The notes under the pieces were generated by a model, which did not search any database, was not told the DNA's origin, and worked only from the letters and a program-made list of their open reading frames with translations. Positions 1 to 3,937 of a stretch of DNA of 5,082 nucleotides are shown piece by piece; positions within the stretch are counted from its first letter, which is position 1, and every line of letters starts with the position of its first letter. The DNA is from Acidobacteriota bacterium (GTDB lineage: Bacteria > Acidobacteriota > Terriglobia > Terriglobales > Acidobacteriaceae): contig JAJXYW010000142.1 of NCBI GenBank assembly GCA_021780415.1, forward strand, positions 1 through 5,082, in the 5' to 3' direction. A program made the translations under genes and the position numbers.

Positions 1-120
1 CCCGTGCAGGCCGACTCCAGCGTGCGCCAGGTGCTGCGCACGGTTTCGTCGCAGGATGCGAACCCGGCCATCCGCAATGCGTCCTTCCAGGTGCTGCAGG
101 GATCGGCAGATATTCAGTAG
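1..120 (+). CDS. C-terminal end of a HEAT-repeat-like protein (possible zf-HC2 anti-sigma factor), partial
   Basis: Frame 1 is open from the window edge to a TAG at 118-120 and gives 39 residues ending in SADIQ. The segment reads as paired amphipathic helices (SVRQVLRTVSSQ, then NPAIRNASFQVLQ). The spacing and the 'NPAIRNAS' turn are typical of a HEAT repeat. In acidobacteria, proteins with an N-terminal zinc-finger anti-sigma domain (zf-HC2) and C-terminal HEAT repeats often precede PDZ genes downstream of an ECF sigma factor. That identity is inference here, because the N-terminal part is outside the window. The stop codon directly abuts the next ATG, so the two genes are almost certainly cotranscribed. 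That a protein ends here is fairly sure; its family is only suggested. Confidence 0.6.
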   Translation, partial: PVQADSSVRQVLRTVSSQDANPAIRNASFQVLQGSADIQ

Positions 121-1158
121 ATGCGTATGCTGCGAGTGGCGATGAGGCACACGATCGAATCCGGTTGGTTTGCACAGTCGCAGGGAGTTAGCGCTTGTGT
201 GGCAAGCCGCATGGGGTTTGCGTGTGCGCTGGTGCTGTCAGGACTGCTGGTCATGACGGCAACCATGGCTCAATCCGAGAGCCTTGCGCGGACTCCAGTT
301 CGGCAGGGTGGTAGTGTTACGGGTTCCCACGCTACCCCTGCGAGGGGAGTTCCGGCGCATTCTCCGGGCTACTTAGGCATTCTTTTTCAGAACCTTAGCG
401 ACGAGCAGGTGTCGGCGCTGCACCTGAAGGCTGGGCGCGGGGTTGAGATTATTATGGTGGATCATGATGGGCCGGCGGGGAAGGCGGGGCTGCGGCCGCA
501 TGATGTGATTGTTAGTTTGAATGGGCAAATGATTACCGGGGCGGAGGGGTTGCGGCGGATGATTCATGATGCCGGGGTGGGCAGTGGGGTGGCCTTGGCG
601 GTACTACGCAGTGGGCAGCAAGTGGTTGTTAATGTGCAACTTGCGTATCGCGGCGAAGTGGAGCGGGAGGCTGTGGCGCGGATGGTGGCGGCGGACCCTC
701 CCACGGAGGCTGATGAGCCAGGAATCGATGGGGCTGGAGAGGGCTATCCAGCCGATCCAGCGGCTGCGGGAACGCCCTCCAGGAGTAAGAGTTTTTTACT
801 GCAAATGCTTCACAGCACACCGTTTACAGGATTGATGTTGGAGGGGATGGAGCCCCAGTTGGCGGGGTTCTTCGGGGCTCCGGCGGGGGTGGGGCTGCTG
901 GTGGAGACGGTCACACCGAACAGTCCTGCGGCAGCGGCCGGGCTGAGGGCCGGGGACGTGATCCTAAAGGCTGATTCTATTGTGGTTAGGACGACGGGGG
1001 AGTGGGTGAGGCGGCTCCAGGCGAGCCGTGGGCGGGGGATTGCGCTGGTGGTGCTGCGGGACAAGCAGGAGCAGCGTATGATGTTGATTCCAGAGCTAAA
1101 ACGGCACTCCTGCGTAGTGTGGCCGATGCTGTGGGATACTCCTCCGACGCTGGCCTGA
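121..1158 (+). CDS. Exported tandem-PDZ protein (HtrA-type PDZ domains, no protease domain)
   Basis: 345 residues. A hydrophobic segment at about residues 33-48 ending in TMA|QS looks like a signal peptide, so the protein probably acts in the periplasm. PDZ1 spans about 83-176, with a GYLGI carboxylate-binding loop and a GPAGKAGLRPHDVIVSLNG core. PDZ2 spans about 236-326, with TGLML and the core NSPAAAAGLRAGDVIL. These cores match the PDZ domains of DegP/HtrA proteases, but no Ser-His-Asp protease domain is present, so a peptide-binding or adaptor role is inferred. The linker at about 190-222 is rich in Pro, Ala, Gly and acidic residues and looks disordered. The start is uncertain. ATG at 121 follows the upstream TAG without a gap, but no good Shine-Dalgarno sequence is seen, and it places about 30 residues before the hydrophobic stretch. 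ATG at 211 would give a conventional signal peptide. The context suggests a link to an upstream sigma/anti-sigma envelope-stress unit, which is inference. Confidence 0.85.
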   Translation: MRMLRVAMRHTIESGWFAQSQGVSACVASRMGFACALVLSGLLVMTATMAQSESLARTPVRQGGSVTGSHATPARGVPAHSPGYLGILFQNLSDEQVSALHLKAGRGVEIIMVDHDGPAGKAGLRPHDVIVSLNGQMITGAEGLRRMIHDAGVGSGVALAVLRSGQQVVVNVQLAYRGEVEREAVARMVAADPPTEADEPGIDGAGEGYPADPAAAGTPSRSKSFLLQMLHSTPFTGLMLEGMEPQLAGFFGAPAGVGLLVETVTPNSPAAAAGLRAGDVILKADSIVVRTTGEWVRRLQASRGRGIALVVLRDKQEQRMMLIPELKRHSCVVWPMLWDTPPTLA

Positions 1159-1395
1159 GCGCGGAGACGCCGGTTTCATCGGGAAATGCCGCGAAATGGT
1201 GTAGGGCTCAACGCAATGTTGGGCTGCAATTCGACACTCTCAACACGGTTTTCGTACGCACGGCAACAATTTTGGCTGGCAGGACCCCGCCCTGCCCGGC
1301 GATAAGCCCGCAGGTCGAGGATGGGCCACCCGGGCAATTGCCGGTCCGGAGGGCGGAGGGATTGGCGCCGGGGCGGATCCGGGCTGAGGGTGGGG
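1159..1395. other. Convergent intergenic region with weak hairpins
   Basis: This gap of 237 bases separates the 3' ends of the PDZ gene and the ferredoxin gene. No convincing gene is seen in it. Visible structures are a hairpin at 1205-1225 (8 pairs, two of them G-T, 5-base loop), a hairpin at 1278-1296 (GGCAGG/CCTGCC, 7-base loop), and a perfect 10-base palindrome GGCAATTGCC at 1333-1342. Neither hairpin is followed by a T-tract on either strand, so they are not canonical Rho-independent terminators. A factor-dependent termination region shared by the two convergent genes is possible but not shown. Confidence 0.4.
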
Positions 1396-1830
1396 CTATT
1401 TTTTGACGACGGCAGGCTTACCTTCCTGGACGTAGTTCTTGTTCCAGGAGGGGATCTCGGCGACGTAGGTTCCGGGCTTCTCGATGACGCACTGGCAGCC
1501 AAGGCGGGAGTTGAGTTGGAGGCCGGGGGAGAGTTCGAGGCGGTCGAGCTCGAGGTCTTCGGGTTCGGAGACACCCTCAGCACCCTGCTTGAGAAAGATG
1601 TGGCAGGTGGTGCAGGCGGCGACGCCACCGCAGGCGTGGTCGAGGAAGATGCCATAGTTCTCGGCGACGTCGAGGAAGCTCATCGGCTGGCCGTGGCCGT
1701 CGTAGGGGAGAGAGTTGAAGGGGAACTCGACGGTCTTGTGTTCGGGTTCGAAGGTGACGCGGACCATGTTCTCGGCGGGAGGCTTGGAGAGGTCGATTTC
1801 GGGGAGAGGGTTGGATTCGTGATCTGACAT
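1396..1830 (-). CDS. [2Fe-2S] ferredoxin, ISC/adrenodoxin type
   Basis: 144 residues encoding a plant/vertebrate-fold [2Fe-2S] ferredoxin of the ISC (Fdx/adrenodoxin) type. The cluster ligands are Cys67, Cys73, Cys76 and Cys112 in the pattern C-x5-C-x2-C-x35-C. This is the spacing of E. coli Fdx, and the surrounding ACGGVAACTTCH and SRLGCQ motifs agree. The C-terminal IPSWNKNYV tail is also typical of the family. About 20 extra polar residues precede the domain, which begins near residue 22. Proteins of this type are cytoplasmic one-electron carriers, for example in Fe-S cluster assembly or for redox partners. No isc genes are seen nearby, so the partner is unknown. An additional Cys114 sits two residues after the last ligand. 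The start ATG at 1830 has no clear Shine-Dalgarno sequence; ATG at 1767 (residue 22) would still keep the whole domain. A small ORF ends 12 bases upstream, so the two may be cotranscribed. Identity is secure; physiological role is not. Confidence 0.93.
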   Translation of the reverse strand: MSDHESNPLPEIDLSKPPAENMVRVTFEPEHKTVEFPFNSLPYDGHGQPMSFLDVAENYGIFLDHACGGVAACTTCHIFLKQGAEGVSEPEDLELDRLELSPGLQLNSRLGCQCVIEKPGTYVAEIPSWNKNYVQEGKPAVVKK

Positions 1831-1842
1831 GGCAATTCTAGT

Positions 1843-2088
1843 TTAGTGCTTGCGAGGAGCGTTGCGTAGAGTGCTGCACAGAATAGCAGCGCGTTGCTGA
1901 TCCTGGAGCCAGCGCTTGATGAGGGGTTGGGGCGTGCCCGAGCGCTGCATGTCGGCGGTGACCTCGGCGCGGGTGAAGGGCTGGCCACCGCACGCGATGA
2001 GTTTGTCGAGGTATTTGTTGCGGCGGGGAGTGTGGGTGAGTGTAGCTGGGCTCCGGGTGAGAGTGGGTGGCGGTATCGAGCAAGGCAA
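1843..2088 (-). CDS. Small hypothetical protein upstream of the ferredoxin (possible helix-turn-helix-like)
   Basis: I do not recognise this family. The frame ends in TAA at 1843-1845, 12 bases before the ferredoxin ATG. Over roughly its last 45 codons it shows coding-like use of C- and G-ending codons (AAC AAA TAC CTC GAC AAA CTC ATC GCG). The encoded segment NKYLDKLIACGG / TRAEVTADMQRSG / PQPLIKRWLQDQQRAAIL reads as three consecutive amphipathic helices, compatible with a small helical or winged-helix DNA-binding domain. This is inference only. No in-frame ATG or GTG exists between the start region and the upstream stop; TTG at 2086-2088 is the only candidate seen, and it has no Shine-Dalgarno sequence. 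The N-terminal part (Pro/Thr/Ser-rich) looks unlike a folded domain. Either the true start lies further down at an unusual codon, or the gene is decayed or frameshifted at its 5' end. Confidence 0.45.
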   Translation of the reverse strand: MPCSIPPPTLTRSPATLTHTPRRNKYLDKLIACGGQPFTRAEVTADMQRSGTPQPLIKRWLQDQQRAAILCSTLRNAPRKH

Positions 2089-2137
2089 TTTGGTCGTTGC
2101 GGCTGCGCCTGCACTCCAGCCTTCGGCAGCGTGAAGC

Positions 2138-2173
2138 CCCCATAGCGACGATGCAGCCGTCGCGAAGATGGGG
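2138..2173. repeat. REP-like intergenic hairpin 1
   Basis: A two-part inverted repeat. The outer arms are CCCCAT (2138-2143) and ATGGGG (2168-2173). The inner arms are GCGACG (2145-2150) and CGTCGC (2158-2163), around a 7-base loop. The internal loop is asymmetric, one base on one side and four on the other. It lies in the divergent region upstream of both the small minus-strand ORF and the P460 operon. No T-tract follows on either strand, so a terminator is unlikely. The shape is that of a dispersed palindromic intergenic element, but multicopy status cannot be judged from one window. Confidence 0.5.
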
Positions 2174-2223
2174 ACCCGGCTTTTACGTTCTCGGTAAGAT
2201 GGACAATAACCTATTGCAACTTC

Positions 2224-2237
2224 GCAGCTAGCAGCTA
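2224..2237. repeat. Tandem 7-base repeat (GCAGCTA x2)
   Basis: Two exact copies of GCAGCTA lie head to tail at 2224-2230 and 2231-2237, just before the second hairpin. The junction contains the palindrome GCTAGC (2227-2232). It is probably part of the same intergenic repeat tract. Its significance is low by itself. Confidence 0.5.
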
Positions 2238-2245
2238 GAGGGGTT

Positions 2246-2267
2246 CGTCACTGCGCTCAGGATGACG
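2246..2267. repeat. REP-like intergenic hairpin 2
   Basis: The arms are CGTCA (2246-2250) with TGACG (2263-2267), then CTG (2251-2253) with CAG (2258-2260), around the 4-base loop CGCT. This makes an 8-pair stem with one GA bulge. The reverse-strand reading CGTCATCCTGAGCGCAGTG resembles a widespread kind of bacterial intergenic repeat, recalled from general knowledge and not searched here. It lies about 85 bases upstream of the P460 operon start. No T-tract follows. Confidence 0.55.
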
Positions 2268-2351
2268 GGGGTCGAAGCGCGGGCATTAGCGCGGCGAGTG
2301 CGTGGGGTTGGGTGATGCGAAGTGGAAGGGTTGCGCGGTAGTCTTGTGGGT

Positions 2352-3284
2352 ATGACGGGTGCGCGGCGAACGCTGGGTGCGATGGCGGTGGGGGCGGTGG
2401 TGGTGGGGCTGGCTGTGCAGGCGATTCGGCCGTCGCTGGGAAGGCCGGAGGGCGCACAGGTGGAGGCCGCGGTGCCGGCGCGGGTGAGGGAGATTCTGGT
2501 GCGGCGATGCTATGCGTGCCACTCGGATGAGCCGAGGCTGGTGTGGTGGGATGAGGCGGCGCCGATGTACTGGGTGGTGGCGTCGGATGTGCAGAGGGCG
2601 CGGGCGGTGGTGAACTACTCGGAGCTGGGGACGAAGCCGCTGGCGATGCAGCGGGCGGTGCTGTTCGAGTCGGTGAACCAGGTGCAGATGGGAGCGATGC
2701 CGCTGAAGATTTATCTGCTGGGGCATCCGCATGCGGAGGTGACGGCGGAGGAGTTGGCTACGCTGAAGAAGTATCTTGCGCCGTTTGCGGCTGCGAGTGG
2801 GCCGAGTGGAGTGGCTGCGGGAGCGATCCCGAAGCACTTGACGGAGGCTGCCGGGGCTTCGCCGAATGGGGTGCCGTTTCTGCCGGGGTTCGCGGACTGG
2901 CGCGTGATCAGCACGACGGATCGCGGAGATGATCACACGCTGCGGATTGTTACGGGCAATGAGATCGCGATGCGCGCGATTGAGGCGCATCAACTGCCGT
3001 CGTGGCCGGAGGGTGCGGCGTTTGCGAAGATTGCGTGGCAGGCGGTAGACGATGGACATGGGCATCTGGTGCCGGGGAAGTTTGTGCAGGTGGAGTTCAT
3101 GGAGAAGCATCGGGTGCAGTATGCGGGCACGGGGGGATGGGGGTTTGCGCGGTTCGTTGGCGCGGATTTGAAGCCGTATGGGAAGGATGCGCACTTCGAT
3201 AATGAGTGCCTGGGTTGCCATCAGCCGGTGCGCGATAACGACTATGTGTTTACGCTGCCGCTACTGGGGAGGCCGGGACGATGA
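2352..3284 (+). CDS. Dihaem cytochrome: N-terminal haem-binding domain plus C-terminal cytochrome P460 domain
   Basis: 310 residues from ATG 2352. Residues 1-27 (Arg pair, then a hydrophobic run) look like a signal peptide or anchor, so the protein should act in the periplasm, where c-type haem is attached. Residues about 30-145 match the haem-binding domain family (Haem_bd type): CYACH at 53-57, then the SDEP...WW..AAPMYW..ASDV...VNYSELG pattern, and MP-x3-Y-x3-H (Met116 a possible axial ligand). Residues about 155-306 match the cytochrome P460 family: DWR.IST..DRG...LR.VTGNEIA, then WPEGAAFAKIAW, then ECLGCHQPVRDNDYVFTLP with CLGCH at 286-290. The family's characterised members oxidise hydroxylamine using a c-haem cross-linked to a lysine; Lys226 is a candidate but unproven, and the substrate here is unknown. 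GTG at 2322 would add ten residues; ATG 2352 gives the cleaner signal peptide. No strong Shine-Dalgarno sequence is seen for either start. The stop overlaps the next gene by four bases. Confidence 0.88.
   Translation: MTGARRTLGAMAVGAVVVGLAVQAIRPSLGRPEGAQVEAAVPARVREILVRRCYACHSDEPRLVWWDEAAPMYWVVASDVQRARAVVNYSELGTKPLAMQRAVLFESVNQVQMGAMPLKIYLLGHPHAEVTAEELATLKKYLAPFAAASGPSGVAAGAIPKHLTEAAGASPNGVPFLPGFADWRVISTTDRGDDHTLRIVTGNEIAMRAIEAHQLPSWPEGAAFAKIAWQAVDDGHGHLVPGKFVQVEFMEKHRVQYAGTGGWGFARFVGADLKPYGKDAHFDNECLGCHQPVRDNDYVFTLPLLGRPGR
3266..3272 (+). promoter_or_regulatory. Ribosome binding site of the P460-like lipoprotein gene
   Basis: GGGGAGG lies 8 bases before ATG 3281, inside the end of the preceding coding region. 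It fixes the start of the second gene and, with the ATGA overlap, indicates translational coupling. Confidence 0.7.
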
Positions 3285-3739
3285 GGCTGCGAGTGGTTGG
3301 GTGCGCGCTGATGCTGGCGGTGGTTTGCGGGTGCAATGGGAAGAAGATTGCCGATACGGATTTGTATAACGTGCAGGCAGGGTTGCCGTTGGGATTACCT
3401 TATCCGGTGCTGGAGTGGAGGGGGATAACGACGGTGGTGGATCGCGGGAGTGAGATGACGTCTACGCTGTTTGGAAATGATGCGGCGGTGGCGGCAGCGC
3501 GGGCAGGGACGGCGTATCCGGCAGGGGCGGTGCTGGGATTGGTGACGTGGCGGGAGCGCGAGGATCCGCATTGGTTTGGGGCGAGGATTCCGGGAGCGGT
3601 GGTGTCGGTGGAGTTTGTGGTGGTGGGCGCGACGAAGTTGTGCCGGAAGTTTACGGGAGCGCCGCTGCGGGAGGTGGCGGGCTGCGGCGCGGAGAGAGTG
3701 GCGGAGATTGAGGGGATGAAGGCCGCCTGGACGCCGTAG
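3281..3739 (+). CDS. P460-fold lipoprotein without haem-attachment motif
   Basis: 152 residues. The N-terminus is a lipoprotein-type signal with a lipobox-like VVCGC, Cys18 being the likely lipidated residue, so the product is probably membrane-tethered in the envelope. Residues about 45-115 align directly with the P460 domain of the upstream product: EWRGITT..DRG against DWRVISTT.DRG, then LFGNDAAVAAARAG against VTGNEIAMRAIEAH, YPAGAVLGLVTW against WPEGAAFAKIAW, and PGAVVSVEF against PGKFVQVEF. It is therefore a paralogue. The C-terminal CxxCH and the NDYVFT segment are absent. Only isolated Cys121 and Cys135 occur there, and the lysine of FAKIAW is replaced by leucine (Leu87). It probably cannot bind haem covalently, so a partner, scaffold or non-haem role is inferred. 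The gene overlaps the upstream stop as ATGA and has a strong Shine-Dalgarno sequence, so the two products are likely made together. Confidence 0.82.
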   Translation: MRLRVVGCALMLAVVCGCNGKKIADTDLYNVQAGLPLGLPYPVLEWRGITTVVDRGSEMTSTLFGNDAAVAAARAGTAYPAGAVLGLVTWREREDPHWFGARIPGAVVSVEFVVVGATKLCRKFTGAPLREVAGCGAERVAEIEGMKAAWTP

Positions 3740-3812
3740 CGCGAGGAGAGGATTCGCACAGGTGGTGGCGCGGCTGTCGGGTTGCGGCGAGGGCTGAGAC
3801 AAGGGTGCTCGC

Positions 3813-3841
3813 TTGACAGATTGCTTCGTCGCTCGCAGACT
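3813..3841 (+). promoter_or_regulatory. Candidate sigma-70-type promoter for the flavoprotein gene
   Basis: A perfect TTGACA (-35) at 3813-3818 is followed after 17 bases by CAGACT (3836-3841), which matches the -10 consensus at only three of six positions. Transcription would start about 90 bases before ATG 3938. The spacing is ideal but the -10 is weak, and the segment overlaps a repeat-like sequence, so this is tentative. Confidence 0.35.
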
Positions 3842-3926
3842 ACTTGCCAGTGAGAGTTGGTTCACGGATATGCGCTCACCATCATGGCGCTGGCTCCGGC
3901 AATGGGGTTGGCGCAGCGCAGGCCGT

Positions 3927-3931
3927 GGGAG
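3927..3931 (+). promoter_or_regulatory. Ribosome binding site of the flavoprotein gene
   Basis: GGGAG, six bases before ATG 3938. It decides the start in favour of 3938 over the in-frame ATGs at 3884 and 3902, because the Rossmann beta-strand (VVVLGAG) then begins right after Met-Ala-Arg. Confidence 0.7.
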
Positions 3932-3937
3932 CGGGCT

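Larger units (their letters stand above)
3740..3937 (+). other. Intergenic region before the flavoprotein gene, with repeat-like stretch
   Basis: No credible gene is seen in these 198 bases. The hexamer GCTCGC occurs at 3810-3811 onward only imperfectly and at 3831-3836 exactly, and the segment 3819-3840 (ATTGCTTCGTCGCTCGC) resembles the arm of common bacterial intergenic repeats. Its minus-strand reading contains SLRATKQS, a phrase typical of spurious proteins called over such repeats. No terminator for the P460 operon is evident. ATGs at 3884 and 3902 are in frame with the next gene but are not favoured as starts. Confidence 0.4.

Noticed and set aside
1278..1296. GGCAGG/CCTGCC hairpin as a Rho-independent terminator
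   Set aside because: No T-tract follows on either strand and the stem is only six pairs, so it is not listed as a terminator.
1300..1390. Possible signal recognition particle RNA or other small RNA, prompted by GGTCCGGAGGG
   Set aside because: The conserved SRP core GGTCAGGTCCGGAAGGAAGCA is not present and no matching stem arrangement was found.
1321..1827. Plus-strand open frame of 168 codons over the ferredoxin
   Set aside because: It is a Gly/Val/Glu-rich shadow of the ferredoxin gene, whose four cluster cysteines on the minus strand are unmistakable.
1838..2143. Alternative minus-strand frame starting at ATG 2143
   Set aside because: The ATG lies inside the hairpin repeat, the product is Arg/His/Ser-rich without a fold, and the neighbouring frame shows better codon usage and helix pattern.
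2180..2206. Minus-strand TTGTCC ... TAAAAG as a promoter for the ferredoxin unit
   Set aside because: The spacer is 15 bases and both boxes are imperfect, so chance is as likely.
2214..2241. TTGCAA ... TAGAGG as a promoter for the P460 operon
   Set aside because: The match is only 4 of 6 and 3 of 6, with a 16-base spacer, inside repeat DNA. It is too weak to support.
2286..3221. Long minus-strand open frame (311 codons) opposite the dihaem P460 gene
   Set aside because: The product is a low-complexity Arg/His/Pro-rich chain with no domain, while the plus strand encodes recognisable haem motifs. It is an artefact of G-ending codons on the opposite strand.
3395..3865. Minus-strand open frame including the phrase SLRATKQS
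   Set aside because: That phrase is typical of spurious translation over intergenic repeats, and the rest is antisense to the P460-like lipoprotein with Arg/His/Pro bias.
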